NCBI GenBank assembly: GCA_023053685.1
Contig: JALIGW010000002.1
Coordinates: 39,640,720 to 39,704,719, forward strand
Length of the DNA: 64,000 nucleotides
From: Diadophis punctatus similis
Lineage: Eukaryota > Chordata > Lepidosauria > Squamata > Dipsadidae
Direction: 5' to 3'
Of this stretch, positions 47,100-59,519 are shown in pieces (the first letter of the stretch is position 1; each line of letters opens with the position of its first letter). Position numbers and translations under genes: made by a program. The notes beneath the pieces were generated by a model, which had not been told where the DNA came from, did no database searches, and saw only the letters and a program-made list of their open reading frames with translations.

Positions 47100-47360
47100 G
47101 ATTTGCCCAGCGATTGATTGTTTCTCTGCCTGTTCCAGGGTTTTCTCTGGATGAGTTGCATTCCTCTGAAAGAGCAGGCCAATTCCTGGATGTCTTCCTG
47201 GATTCATGACTACTGCTTAATTAACAGACTGTGTGTGCCAAGCTGCGCCTGGAGGGAGTTGGTCTACCTATTTCATAACCATTTGGGGAAACCTCATGCC
47301 TACATCACCACCCATTTAGACTACTGAAATGCACTCTACATTGAAGGCTATTTGCAAGTA
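47100..47360 (+). pseudogene. L2-like LINE relic downstream of RT
   Basis: Plus frame: REVVYLF-like segment then ITTHLDY-stop-NALYIEG (47302-47345), matching the THLDYCNALY block that follows the RT palm in L2-like LINEs with the Cys codon changed to stop. Upstream is weakly conserved. Confidence 0.5.
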
Positions 47361-48207
47361 ACAACTGGTATAAAATGAGGACTATTTGGAAGTTGCAGCT
47401 GGTAAAAATGCTTTTATATTGAAATTGGTAAAGAATGCTGGTTAGCTTAAATGGAATCTTACAAGATGCTTCCCATTTTAGTTCATTGTGATTTTTATGG
47501 ACAAAGAAAGTGTACTAAAATACTTAAGCCTGTTCTTCCTGATGAAATTAAATATGGATTTATGCCACCTACATCATTTTGGGGTCCCTAAGTAAGGGAA
47601 TGCAATTGGAAATAGTGAGACTGATAAAAGAATCCAGAAAATATAAAAGTTGCAGAGTTAAGATACAGTCATCTAACTTCAATATCCTATTGATGCTGCC
47701 TTATACAGTATCCTTCAGCATTATTTTTTCATTGACGGAAAGGCTGAAGTTTAGGATCATTTCTTTTATACTACATTGAAGCTAATAGGGATTAATAATT
47801 GACTTGAACTTTAATAAGACAAATGGTAATTTATAGGATTATATTCATGATAGTATTAAATATGTTTCTCCCTAGGAAGCAGTTTATATCTGTACTGTGT
47901 GGGGTTTTTTTTAATAGTTTTTCTTGAACTAGCTGACCAAGGACAGCTGGCATAGCTGCCACTGAAGCTGTTAAGGGGCAACTTGACCCTTTATGGGAAG
48001 CCAGAAACATTGTTTGCTCTGCTGTTACATCATGGAGTAAACTGTATGTACTGATCTTATATTGGGGCAGAGTACCCTTTTAAAGGCCATTTCCCAAAGC
48101 TCTAATTCTATGGTTTTGCTTATGAATGTGTATTTTCCCTTTTCTTCTTGAACACCTAGTTGCTTTATGTTTGATAGGAAGCCATTGGCATCATATAGAA
48201 AGAATCA
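47361..48207. other. Unique sequence, no gene seen
   Basis: Nothing recognised. Confidence 0.45.
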
Positions 48208-48215
48208 TACTGCAG

Positions 48216-48497
48216 CAGTAGTGGGTTCCTACCGGTGCGCTCTCCGCCTTTCTTCACCGCCGAGCCGAAGACGCTGGCGGCGTTTGCGGCAGGGGCTTCC
48301 CCCGCCCGCTTTCCCGGGACGCCGGGATGCCACCATTTGCGTTCTTCTGCACTCTGCAGAGTGCAGAAGAACACAAATGGCGGCATCCCGGCATCCCGGG
48401 AAAGCGGGTGGGGGAAGCCCCCGCCGCAAACGCCGCCAGCGTCTTCGGCTCGGCGGCGAAGAAAGGCGGAGAGCGCACCGGTAGGAACCCACTACTG
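48216..48497. mobile_element. hAT MITE, CAGnGGTGG group, copy 13 (near-perfect palindrome)
   Basis: Perfect duplication TACTGCAG (48208-48215, 48498-48505). Two 141-bp arms meet at CTCTGCAGAG and differ at only about six positions, mostly transitions. Very GC-rich. Starts CAGTAGTGGGTTCCTACCGG and ends with its mirror. Arms this similar suggest a young element. Open frames on both strands are mirror images. Confidence 0.97.
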
Positions 48498-48744
48498 TAC
48501 TGCAGTCATATAACAACAGCATTAAGAAGTTTTTTTTGGTTTGGTTTTGTCTATTGCAGTTTATATGATAAGTGAGAAAGGAAGAAAGAAGATGAAAATA
48601 AAGTGGACGCTGAACTAACTACAAATTCTGGGCTTTTGTTAAATATATCCCATTTTTCTGCACCTCAGTTTCTGTTAGATACATCTGGAATATCAAAATC
48701 AGTTTTTCAGATATTGTTTCAGGTACTATTTTCATGATCTCTAT

Positions 48745-49139
48745 CAGGGGTGGGTTCCACTTACCATCACCACCGGTTTGCATCACGATGTTTTGTGCAC
48801 GCGCGCTTGCTTTACTCACGTACATGCATTCCCTCGTGCAATTTGACTTCCACGCATGTTCAGTAGCTGTAATCAGCCCGAAACACAGCTGAGAAACTGA
48901 TCAGCTGTGCTTCAGCCAAAGGAATAAAGATCAGTTTAAACCTGGGGGTGGGCGGGAGGACCCTTTTACAAGCAGCAGAACAGGAAAAACCTTCGAAACA
49001 GTAAGAAATTTGCTTAAAAAATCACACAAAAAATGGCGGTACCCACGGACTGGCACCGGTCTATCCACTTCAGTGACGTCACCAGCGGGGCGCTACCGGT
49101 TCAGGCGATCCAGTCCGAACCGGGAGGAACCCACCTCTG
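48745..49139. mobile_element. hAT MITE, CAGnGGTGG group, copy 14
   Basis: Perfect duplication ATCTCTAT (48737-48744, 49140-49147). Starts CAGGGGTGGGTTCC, ends GGAACCCACCTCTG. Includes AAAATGGCGGTACCC near 49030. Confidence 0.95.
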
Positions 49140-49147
49140 ATCTCTAT

Positions 49148-50765
49148 TGATCAAACGAATCAATTGTCTGTCAAGATTTGAATACTCACTTCTCCTCTGT
49201 ATACACTATATGGAATAGAGAAGGACGGGCATTTCCCCTGAAACTGTGGCAAAAGGCAAAACCATGGGTCTTTGCATTAAGACTTTTTAAAAAAAAGGTA
49301 ATATAATGCTGATTTTTTTTCCTTCAGGGTATCAATATCAGCACACAGAAAGACATTATTTTTGCAAAATAGCTCAGTTATAGGCGTATGCTTGCAGAAG
49401 CCAAATTGCTTCTAATTAGACTTGCAGAGAGAGATTCTTATTGCCTAAAAGAGAACTATAAGAAATTAAACAACTTCCTGAAAGAAAGCCACTCATGCTT
49501 TATAATAGGATACATCTGGAAAATATCAATTGCTTGTTTATAGAACAATATAAAAATGTATGCATGATAGGATATAATACTAGAGTTTTAGAAGTTATAA
49601 GACACACTCCAGGGAAAAACTATTGTTTTTCTATCTTGCTCCTCCATCCCAGTCCAGGACTGCATGAACGCATCACAGTTGGAAAAAAAAAAATCTAAGG
49701 CATTATTATGTACACAAATTACATGGGTTTTTTTTTCTTGTACAACAACAGTAAAGCAATTCATAATGCAGTTAATGGAGAGTTGACTGAAGTGAAACAG
49801 AGCAATAATATTCACTTTGTAAATATAGATTAAAACTGCATTGGCAAGTCCTAATAGTAAATGAAGGCTAAGGTTATGAAATATTTATTTAGCATCACAA
49901 ATCTATGCATTTGGATTCAAAGGAAAGTCATTTGTGTGTGTGGTTAGCTATAGATAATATAGACAGACAGACAGAAGACAGACAGACAATGAAACATTCA
50001 AGGCTTGTTTTGACAACTTTATTGGCATGAATTAGCATTTTGGATATTAACAAAATATCAAAACCTCTGTTTATTCTAACACACAATTTTAGATGTGGCA
50101 GATGTGGCAGATGTGGCAGAAATCACAGATGTGACTGAAATAAAAACAAAGATTCCCCAACAACAGCTGATCATAACTGGAAGCTAGACATTCTTTCTTC
50201 TTTCAGTGGATTCTTTCCATTTTTCTTTTAATTTATATTTTTGTTGTGGTTCTAAGTATCTTAAATAAAATAAAATGTGCTATACAAATAAAATAAAATG
50301 TGCTATACTTTTTCACATTCGTAGTCATATGGCAAATGTCTCTTTGCCAAGTCAATTTTTAATTGCTCCCTGGGGTCCAGGCAGATATTGTTTTGAATTT
50401 ATTTTTATTTATCTAATTTATATAGCTGCTCATCTCACCAAAAGTGATTCTGGACAGTTGCAGCAAAGCTAAAACAGTGAAAACAATACTTAATGGAAGA
50501 TCTTTCCCATTACTTGCTACTTGACCTATTTAACAAGGCAGTGACTTGACTAAATTTAGCAATTCACCTGCAACATTTACATGGAGTATGGAGAAAAACA
50601 AAAGCATGAAGAAAACCATAAAATTGCGGGAAAGTATTTTTAGACCTTCTTGTTTCATTGTAATGTAGTGGATTCTGGAAATGGACTATTATAAGAATAT
50701 TAGTGTGACTTAAGGACATTGTTGTTGATGGGATTTTTTAAAATAATCATCAACATTAATGATCA
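49148..50765. other. Unique sequence with small tandem runs
   Basis: (ACAG)n at 49965-49988, three 9-bp GATGTGGCA units near 50094-50120, and a 23-bp duplication (AATAAAATAAAATGTGCTAT) at 50265-50308. A degenerate GCCGCC-type 3' end scrap lies at about 50395-50475. No gene seen. Confidence 0.5.
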
Positions 50766-50838
50766 TTAATTAATTAATTAATTAATTAATTAATTAATTA
50801 ATTAATTAATTAATTAATTAATTAATTAATTAATTAAT

Positions 50839-50913
<75 letters not shown>

Positions 50914-51075
50914 TTTTGGAATTCTTATATGCCGCCCAACTCCCTAAGGACTCAGGGCGGCGTACAACAGTGAAAAATACAAGAATAACCAAAATCTAAA
51001 ATGTTAATTAAAAACAGTATAAAAATTAAAACACAATATAAAAAATCATCAACAACCATTCAACATCATACATAC
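50766..51075 (-). mobile_element. (TTAA)n-(TTTA)n on GCCGCC-type LINE 3' end (minus)
   Basis: (TTAA)n at 50766-50837 and (TTTA)n at 50838-50916 pass into GGAATTCTTATATGCCGCCC and AACTCCCTAAGGACTCAGGG, then a T/A-rich 3' UTR antisense. Longest tail expansion of this family here, ~150 bp. Confidence 0.85.
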
Positions 51076-51167
51076 ATTAATCATCCTACTAGTATTTTTC
51101 TGGGAAAACTACCACTATCGGGTGCCTACTTTTCTCCAAAAATTAAGATAAAGCTCTTTGCATTAAG

Positions 51168-51545
51168 AATGGTTACAGGAACTGGGTATGTCTAGTTTAA
51201 TGAAAAGAAGGACTAGGGGAGACATGATATCAGTGTTCCAATATCTCAGGGGTTGCCACAAAGAAGAGGGAGTCAAACTATTCTCCAAAGCACCTGAGGG
51301 TAGAACAAGAAGCAATGGGTGGAAACTAAACAAGGAGAGAAGTAACTTAGAACTAAGGAGAAATTTCCTGACAGTTAGAACAATTAATCAGTGGAACAAC
51401 TTGCTGTGAATGCTTCAACACTGGAAGTTTTTAAGAAGATGTTGGATAACCATTTGTCCGAATTAGTGTAGGTTTCCTGCCTAAGCAGGGGGTTGGACTA
51501 GAAGACCTCCAAGGTCCCTTCTAACTATGTTATTATTATTATTAT
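51168..51545 (+). mobile_element. CR1 LINE 3' end (plus)
   Basis: Plus strand: [20 protein letters not shown] coding part (51188-51409), then 3' UTR ending GACCTCCAAGGTCCCTTCTA and a (TTA)n tail. 5'-truncated. Confidence 0.92.
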
Positions 51546-51606
51546 TAGAATTAGTAATGGAAAAATTAATTCAAAATAGAAAATTTAAATTGTAAGACTA
51601 TAAACA

Positions 51607-51640
51607 TACAAGTAGTACTCAACTTATGATCAGTAATAAT
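51607..51640. mobile_element. MITE end scrap, AGGTAGTCC family
   Basis: TACAAGTAGTACTCAACTTA matches the terminal repeat of the elements at 14.07 and 59.09 kb; no partner end found. Confidence 0.5.
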
Positions 51641-51740
51641 AATGCATGTATCTAATTCAACAGGAAAAGCAGCTTTGTAAAGCAAATGTTGACCTACTTC
51701 TCAATTTTCTTGAAGATTCTCAAACATTCTCAAACCTTGT

Positions 51741-51930
51741 GTTGCAACCAGAACAATCTTGAATGAAATACACTGAAAACCATAGAAATGGTGGTAGATT
51801 TTAGGAGAAACCCTCCACATACAGACAGGAGGTTGAAAAACTAACCTTATGATGCAACCGGAACAATCTGGAACTGAACACACTCAAAACCATAAAAATG
51901 GTGGTAGACTTTAGGAGAAACCCTCCTATA
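51741..51930. repeat. 110-bp offset duplication in L2
   Basis: GCAACCAGAACAATCT...GGTGGTAGATTTTAGGAGAA (51741-51814) recurs at 51851-51927. A local tandem duplication of an L2 coding segment, already diverged. Confidence 0.75.
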
Positions 51931-52745
51931 CTCCACCTCTTACAATACTAGACAACACAGTATCAACAGTAGAGACCTTCAAATTTCTAGGTTCTACCAT
52001 ATCACAAGATCTAAAATGGATACCTAACATTAAAAACGTCACTAAAAAAGCACAACAAAGAATGTTCTTTCTTCAGAAATCTCAAACTGCCCAAGTAGCT
52101 GCTGATTCAGTTCTACAGAGGAATTATTAAGTCTGTCATCTGCACCTCTATAACTGTCTGGTTTGGCTCTGCAACCCAACAAGAGAGACACAAACTTCAG
52201 AAGATAATCAGAACTGCAGAAAAAACAATTGCTACCAACCTGCCTTCCATTGAGGACCTGTATACTGCACGAGTCAAAAAGAGGGCTGTGAAAATATCTA
52301 CAACCCTTCACATTCTGGACATAAATTGTTTCAATTTCTACCCTCAAAATGACGCTATAGAGCACTGCACACCAGAACAACTAGACACAATGACATTTTT
52401 CCTGAATTAGTTGTTTCTCTGCTAAACAACTAATTCCCACAACACAGTCAAATTATTTACTAAGACTGTATTACTATTATTCTTCTCATCCTTCCTATTA
52501 CCTATCTCTTCTCACTTATGACTATAACCATGTTGTTTGTATCTTTAAAATTTATAGTTTTATTTGTTTTCTAATATGATTTGATTGCTTATTAGTAACC
52601 TATGACTATCACAAAATGTTGTATCTTATGATTCTTGATGAATGTATTTTATTTTTCTTTATGTACACTGAGAGCATATGCACCAAATACAAATTCCTTG
52701 TGTGTCCAATCACACTTGGCCAAAAAAGAATTCTGTTCTATTCTA
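51850..52745 (+). pseudogene. L2 LINE 3' half (plus)
   Basis: Coding relic: VETFKFLGSTISQDLKW, KKAQQRMFFLQK, SVICTSITVWFGSATQQE-like and DLYTARVKKRAVKI, matching the post-RT region of L2-type LINEs (FLGTxIS...KKAQQRLxFL). Several frameshifts. Then a 3' UTR ending CCTTGTGTGTCCAATCACAC and TTGGCC with an AATAG-type tail. Same 3' end as 3951-4045. Confidence 0.8.
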
Positions 52746-53164
52746 TTAATCTGACGCTGAAATGAAAGCCCCCAATCTTTTCCCAGGGATATTTTCATAT
52801 ACATTTATTCCTTTAAATAGATCAAAGCTTTTTTATATCCAGAAGAGGATGGGCTGAATCCCTGTACTGAGCCATTTCTCAGCGTCACAGTATTATGAGA
52901 TTGTAGTTTACATACAGGCCACATTCACAACACACTAGTTAACAGAAGGTAAAGGTATTTTATAATTTTGCTAAATCAACTTTAAAGGCAATTTAGAGTC
53001 AGTCCTTAGGTATTATGCATCAAAATTGAAGAACAGCCAAAAGAGTTTATTTTAATAAGACAAGTGCAAAACATTTTCAACGAGCCTTAGCTGTATTCAA
53101 GGAGAGTTTTGGATGGTTCTACCAATCCCTGATTCTGAGACATATTAATTACTGGGACTGATCA

Positions 53165-53722
53165 TGCGAAGTGTTAATACCACTTTCTAATGCCTTGGTA
53201 AGGCCACACTTGGAATACTGCATTCAGTTTTGGTTGCCACGATGCAAAAAGGATGTTGAGATTCTGGAAAGAGTACAGAGAAGAGCAACAAAAATGATTA
53301 GGGGACTGGAGGCTAAAACATTTGAAGAACGGTTGCAGGAACTGGGTATGTCTAGTTTAATGAAAAGAAGGACCAGGGGAGACATGATAGCAGTGTTCCA
53401 ATATCTCAAGGTTGCCACAAAGAAGAGGGAGTCAAACTATTCTCCAAGGCACCTGGGGGTAGAACAAGAAGCAATGGGTGGAAACTAAACAAGGAGAGAG
53501 GCAACTTAGAACTAAGGAGAAATTTCCTGACAGTTAGATCAATTAATCGGTGGAACAGCTTGCCTCCAGAACTTGTGAATGCTCCAACACTGGACGTTTT
53601 TAAGAAGATGTTGGATAACCATTTGTCTGAAGTGGTGTAGTGTTTCCTGCCTAAGCAGGGGGTTGGACTAGAAGACCTCCAAGGTCCCTTCCAACTCTGT
53701 TATTATTAGTATTATTATTATA
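53165..53722 (+). mobile_element. CR1 LINE 3' end (plus)
   Basis: 53171-53488 encodes [40 protein letters not shown] and [11 protein letters not shown] with a one-base loss (CTCAAGGTTGCC) that shifts the frame. Then the 3' end and a short (TTA)n tail. The least-decayed CR1 tail in the window. Confidence 0.92.
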
Positions 53723-54229
53723 AATATCAGACTTATTTTAGTCATACGTCTGTCGATCCAGGTATTCCCAGCAATTGGATAATTATTTCATTACTTGTGG
53801 CCGAGATAAAATTTTAGAATAAGGGTGCCACTGAATTCGAAGTAAATCCTCTAACAGTTTAAGAGGGGGATTCAAATTATATTTATTTTTCCCAACTTTT
53901 GAATGCTACTACCGTAACTTAGTTTTGGGGTTTTACATTTATTACATTTGTTACATCTGGTGCTGTTATTAATGGTAGTTTTTATTATACCTTGTAAGCC
54001 ATAAATATCCATAACATGCCTTTTGAACAAATTACTGCAACACAAACATGTTTGAAACCAATTCATAAAAATAATAAAAGCTAGAAGTTTGCACAGGAAA
54101 AAGAGAGGTTCAGAACTTACCTATTGCCTCATGTTTTATGAACATTTCAGCTAGACAGACATCATGTAACTATTAAGAACTGAGATGGACCTTTATTTCA
54201 ATTACTTTGTCAAAGGTCCATATGCCTCT

Positions 54230-54540
54230 TCTGTTAATTTCCCTTCCATTAGCATGTTTTTTGCTATGTTCAAATAAAACCTGGCTTTCTCTAATTTAAA
54301 CTCATTATTCCTGTATTTTGACATTTTAGAGAGCAGATGATAGCTTTGTTCTGCAGGATTCTATTGCCTTCAGTCTGTTTTTCTCAAGGCTAAATATGCT
54401 CAGCTCTCTCAAGTTTACCTTATAGGTCTTCATTTCTAATCCCCTGTTTATTTGTGTTGCACTTTTCTGAAGCTGCTCCAATTTATTAGAATCTTTCTTA
54501 AAACATGGTGTGTGGTAGACGTACTTCTGAAATTCTCAGC
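54230..54540 (-). mobile_element. Ancient CR1 relic (minus)
   Basis: Antisense order TCTCAAGGCTAAATATGCTC, CTTTTCTGAAGCTGCTCCAA, TTCTTAAAACATGGTGTG is the classic amniote CR1 C-terminal region. Far more diverged than the other copies, so from an older CR1 subfamily. Confidence 0.6.
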
Positions 54541-54686
54541 ATGGAATAGAATTACTGTGAATTTTATTTCTGTTTCTATGAAGTTAGCCTTTATTTCACA
54601 TTCTTTGTCAATTGCGTACTACTTCATTCCATATTTTCTGAAACAAACATTATTGGAGATCACAGACTAGGACAGAGCCCTGCAAT

Positions 54687-54689
<3 letters not shown>

Positions 54690-54744
<55 letters not shown>
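54690..54744. repeat. (TC)n microsatellite
   Basis: About 27 TC units. Confidence 0.98.
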
Positions 54745-54746
<2 letters not shown>

Positions 54747-55140
54747 GAACCATTGGCAAACACTTACTTAAAGGATCCATGTAATAAAAATGGCATTCAG
54801 CTCCAATGACTTTGGAGTTTGCTAATCCAGATAACATAGGGCACTTGTTTAAATGCTGTAATTTACTCTTCTGAGCAGACATATTTCTAAATTTTAGCTT
54901 CAGAGTTGAGAAACCATCTCACATTGTGACTGTACATTAAGAGCAGCATGAAAAGTTAAGGCAAGCAGCAGGGTGGCTAATTTAGCTCCATCTTCATCTA
55001 GCTATCTTATGATCCCTGGTTTGCCACTTTATGCCTCTTCAGCAGATGCTCTTTCTATACCAGACGACTCATAGAAATAACGCAGAAGTTTGAGTCACAT
55101 TGTAAGGAGACTCGGGGATACTTGGAACGGGAGTTTATTG
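54745..55140. other. Unique sequence, no gene seen
   Basis: Nothing recognised. Confidence 0.4.
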
Positions 55141-55197
55141 TCACTACTAATTGAACAGGGAGCAGCAAAAATCTAATATGTCAGCAACAACAGCAAA

Positions 55198-55560
55198 TGT
55201 TGCTTATGCAATGAGAAAAATGAAACAGGTGATCATCTTTTCAGTGGCTGCAGCAAAATCTCACAGACTGATTATCTACATCATGATAGAGTTGTCGGAA
55301 TTATACATTAGAAGCTTTGCAAGAAGTTTGGGTCCAAATGCAGCAAAAATGACTGGGAACACCAAACTGAGAAAGTTCTTGAAAATGAGCAAGTCAAGAT
55401 CCTGTGTGACTTTCAGAACCAAACAGACAGACATCTGGACCACAACATACCTGATATCGCTATTGTGGAAAAGAAAATAGTATGGTTCATTGATATTGTA
55501 GTACCAGGTGATGCACGAATTGAAGAGAAACAGCTAGAAAAAAAAGAGAAAATATTGTGA
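55198..55560 (+). pseudogene. R4-type LINE zinc knuckle and endonuclease relic
   Basis: One frame is open except for one internal stop (TAG near 55309, expected Trp). It reads CCLCNEKNETGDHLFSGC (Cx2Cx8Hx4C zinc knuckle), DRVVGIIH, KVLENEQVKILCDFQNQTDR, then NIPDIAIVEKK, WFIDIVVPGDARIEEKQLEK and a stop. The PD...(16)...D...K arrangement is the PD-(D/E)XK core of the restriction-like endonuclease found at the C-terminus of R4/Dong/Rex6-type LINEs. All recognisable core residues are kept although the copy is dead. About 120 codons survive; RT is absent. Confidence 0.75.
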
Positions 55561-57637
55561 TTTACAAATTGCAAACTTCACATTCACTTGCATTGATAAT
55601 GCTACCTAGTTGTGTAATGAAATGTCTGTAACAAACAATCATATTCAAAAAGCACCAATGACTCCTTAGAGAAACCTGTGATGTAACTGTTAAAGATCAT
55701 GGCAGTCTTAATTCAGGACTGAAACGTGAGGGATTAATTAATTAAGGACTGAAACATCTAGGGATTCAACTCTAGATTTAAAATTCAGAATAATATAGCC
55801 AGACAGATGAATGTGTCAGTTTTACTACCACGTTTTTAAAAAATCTATCCAGTTCCTTATCCCTTTAGGAAATCTATGAATATTCCTTTATGAAATGTAT
55901 GAATTTTTAAAATTACAAAATAAGTTTTAGAAAATGTTTATTCATCCTTATTAATAGTTCAGATGTGGCTGTTTTCCTAGATATAGGATCTTCAAAAATT
56001 GCAGTGTTCCTCTGGTTTGTTAGCTACCATAAATGTTGAAGTCCTAACAAATTATATTCCTATGGAAAACAGTGTCATGGGGAGATGGAAGGTTTTGCAT
56101 TCCTCCAAAGGCAGATTACTTTTGAAGCTTTAAAAGTCGCACCGTATCTGAACATAATACACTAACCAAATGGTCCTTTGCTTTATAGCCACTGCATTTG
56201 CACTACCAAGGTTTGTAGATGGTTATGTGATTTAGATGTAGAGGATCATGTGGTTCTCTTTCCACTGCTAGATATTGAAAAGAACCAATTCCTTTAATTC
56301 TACTCTGGGATACAACACTGCCACCAATTCATTCTATGGGGCCATCATTCAAAATACATCTTCCCACCAGTGGCTTTTTACAAAGACATAATAGGGTCTT
56401 TGCACAGATGCCCTTATATTTATTATGTGTAAAAATCATGCTGGCTAAAGTTAAACAGTACATATAGTATTCGTTGCCATGATAAGTATAAAATAGTAAA
56501 TTTGGACTCATACTTTTATTGTTTTGATCCCATGCCCTTGCTAATAGAAAAGCTCCATTCAGGGAAAGAAATGTAAATGAAATCATATAATGGGAAGACT
56601 ATTCATTCAAATGCCATATGAAAAGTTATGACCTGCCCTTCCAAGGTGGTAATTTTATGGACCTTATGTTTATAATGCTAATTTAGCTTTAAACAATAAA
56701 TTAATGGCCAAAATAACCTAAATTCAGATTTTTATACTGAGGGCCTGGAACAACTCCAGTCATTGAAGGTACCACTTATACATTCATAATGTTATTGCCC
56801 TCTTTTATTACATAATGACGGGAAGCACTGGAGTTTGGAGTGCAAATCGATTAACCTGAGAGAGGGCATGATGGATTTTGTAAATTGAAGCAATTTTCTA
56901 GTAATTTTGCTGATCTATTTTTGTTTCATATTTTTGTGAACTAAGGCTTATTGAGTGAACTGCCAAGGACATTAGTTTCATAAGTTTGAAGTTACTGGTG
57001 TTTTTATACTATAAAAGTGTTCCAGACACCATAGATTATATTGGATTTCCTCCTATCAGGAAAGAGACAGTGGTACCACGATGGAAGGAGTTTCCACCTC
57101 AGAAATCTTTCCAGCTATTCTGGAAAACTCTATGGTCAAGAAAGGAGCTATTTCAGAAGAATCTGCCAATCCCATCCACAGATAGCCCCCACCCCCGGCA
57201 GCAGAAGATCTACCAATAAAATCAAACTCCCAAACAATTGGAAGCAAAAATGTTGCTTTTTTCTCACTCTTGCCCTGCCTACAGAATTGTAGAACTATGG
57301 AAGTAGCAGTTTGTTTTTTAATATGGCTCCAATATTGCAGGTAGCAGGGACAATCACTGGGTTGGCGGAGAAACCAAATAAGTCAAGATAGTGCCTATGT
57401 AATTGAAGCTCCATCACTCTTTGATGTTTGATATAATGTGACATGTCAAAAAGGGATGGGGCTTCAATCACAAAGTAACAGTCTTGAGGGTTTTTTTTTT
57501 ACACCCACACACATAGCCCAATGCTCTGATCAGGAATGTTGATTTATAAAACTAAGATCAGTTTTGCTCATGGTGCCTGTTCTTTGCAGTTATACCAGTG
57601 GTCTTGACTTTTGACCATCCACGGAAAAAAAGTGAAT
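55561..57637. other. Unique sequence, no gene seen
   Basis: Nothing recognised. Confidence 0.45.
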
Positions 57638-57639
57638 TA

Positions 57640-57946
57640 CAGCTGGACCTCATACTTAATGACTGTTGCAACATCCCCACAGTCATGTGATTAAAATTTC
57701 AGTGCTGCAACCATTTACAATGGTTGCAGCATCCTGGAGTCATATGATCACCATTTGTAACCTTCCCAGACAGCTTTTGACAAGCGAAGTCAATGGGGGA
57801 AAACTGGATTCGCTTAATGACTTCACTTAACAACTGTAGTGATTCACTTAACAACCTTGGCAAAAAAAGGAGACTGACTTAACAACTCTTGCTTAGCAAC
57901 AGAAGTTCTGGTTCCAATTGTGGTGGTAAGTTGAAGACTACCTAGT
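57640..57946. mobile_element. MITE, AGGTAGTCC family, copy 2
   Basis: Left CAGCTGGACCTCATACTTAA after TA (57638-57639); right end GTTGAAGACTACCTAG. Interior GTCAATGGGGGAAAACTGGA and CTTAACAAC repeats match the 14.07-kb element in reverse. Right TA not clear. Confidence 0.7.
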
Positions 57947-59088
57947 TGAATATGGCTTAGAGTTTCAGTACACTGAATGGTGGAAAGGTATTCCAAATCT
58001 TTATTAATTACTGGCACAATGGTTCATTCATAATTTTCTGTCTGGCAAAGAACTTTGGAAATGAATCATTCTCATTTGATAATGTCCACAGTCCCAAACA
58101 TTCCTGAAATAAAATGTGATAAATATAAAACCTAAGGATTATTTTTATTGCAAATCTCCAAGAGAGTTTGTAAATTGGGGATATATGAAGTCAAACAGTT
58201 AACTACCCAGATATTCCATAAATTAGTTATATCAGGATAATAGCTTTAAATCAAAAGTTGGAAATCTATGGACCATTATGCATTGTCATAGCACATGCTG
58301 GCTGATACTGATGGCATTATAAGTCCCATAACACCTTTAAAGTCTTAAGTCTCCCAAATCTGATTTAACATATCAGAATCCATTACACAGTATTTTAAAA
58401 GCCTTTAAAAGGTATTTTATAACTTTTCTCTTGTTCATCTAGTATAATAATCATTGTGGATTTCATTGTACTTGTGTGGTTGAACAGACTTCAAACAAAA
58501 TCTCCAAAATTAATGTCTCTTACTATTTTCTGAATAATAATTCTGAACTACTGCTCTATTATACCAAATATGTAAAACTCAAGGTCTATTTTACTTCAAT
58601 AAGGAGCTACTCAAGAATATGCCAAGGCCCAGGAGCATCTGCAACAGAGATTTTATCAAAATGTCAAAGCATTCATCATGACTTAACAACACAAACTCCG
58701 CTCATTATGAATTTGTATGTGACACACATCATAAATACAAAAATGGTGGAGTTGATGTTGCAATATCACAGCGTGCATTTTATTATTTGACCTCCTTCCC
58801 TCTCCCTGCAGGCATTTCTCTGCAGACACATCTACATTTTGCAGTATGATAAAATGGCATCATAAAATGGCAATATCAGATGTCAGTGATTGTTAACAGT
58901 AAAAAGTAAGGGAGTTGGCCTGATGTTTTTGCATGTCAATTCATTAATATATGTCCCTGTCCTGATTTGCTTAGAGGTAGCCTTCTTCTGTCTTCTTTCT
59001 TGCATCCACACTTTAGAAAGAAGAGAAATAATCTTCTGTCAGAGTTTAATAGATATCTGTATTTAGTTAGCAGAAGAGTACAAGTAGT
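57947..59088. other. Unique sequence, no gene seen
   Basis: Nothing recognised. Confidence 0.45.
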
Positions 59089-59090
59089 CC

Positions 59091-59462
59091 TTGGCTTACA
59101 ACCATTTGTTTAGCAAATATTGGAATTTACAGTGGCACTAAAAAAAGTGATTTATGACTGTTTTTCACATTTATGACCATTGCAGCATTCCCACATGATC
59201 AAAATTCATATGCTTGACAACTGGGGTGTATTTATGATGGCTGCTGTGTCCTGGCATCATATGTTGCAAACTTCCTGAGAAGCAAAGTAAATGCGCAAAG
59301 CCAGATACACTTAACAGCCGTGTTAACTAACTTAACAACTGCAGAGATTCGCTTAACTGTGGCAGGAAAGGTTGTAAAATGGGGCAAAGCTCACTTAACA
59401 ACTGCCTTGCTTAATAACATAAATTCTGGGCTTAATTGTGATCTTAAATCAAGGGCTAGCTG
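59091..59462. mobile_element. TA-flanked MITE, AGGTAGTCC family, copy 3
   Basis: TA at 59089-59090 and 59463-59464. Left CAAGTAGTCCTTGGCTTACA; right, reverse-complemented, CAGCTAGCCCTTGATTTAAG. Same CTTAACAACTGC modules as the other copies. Confidence 0.8.
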
Positions 59463-59519
59463 TATTAAAAGATAATAGCACACTTATATCAGGTTTTAAA
59501 ATCCCCCATTCCAGGCCAA

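Noticed and set aside
48165..48575. Pairs of arginine/proline-rich frames on opposite strands
   Set aside because: Mirror translations of one palindrome; the proteins are near-identical because the arms are.
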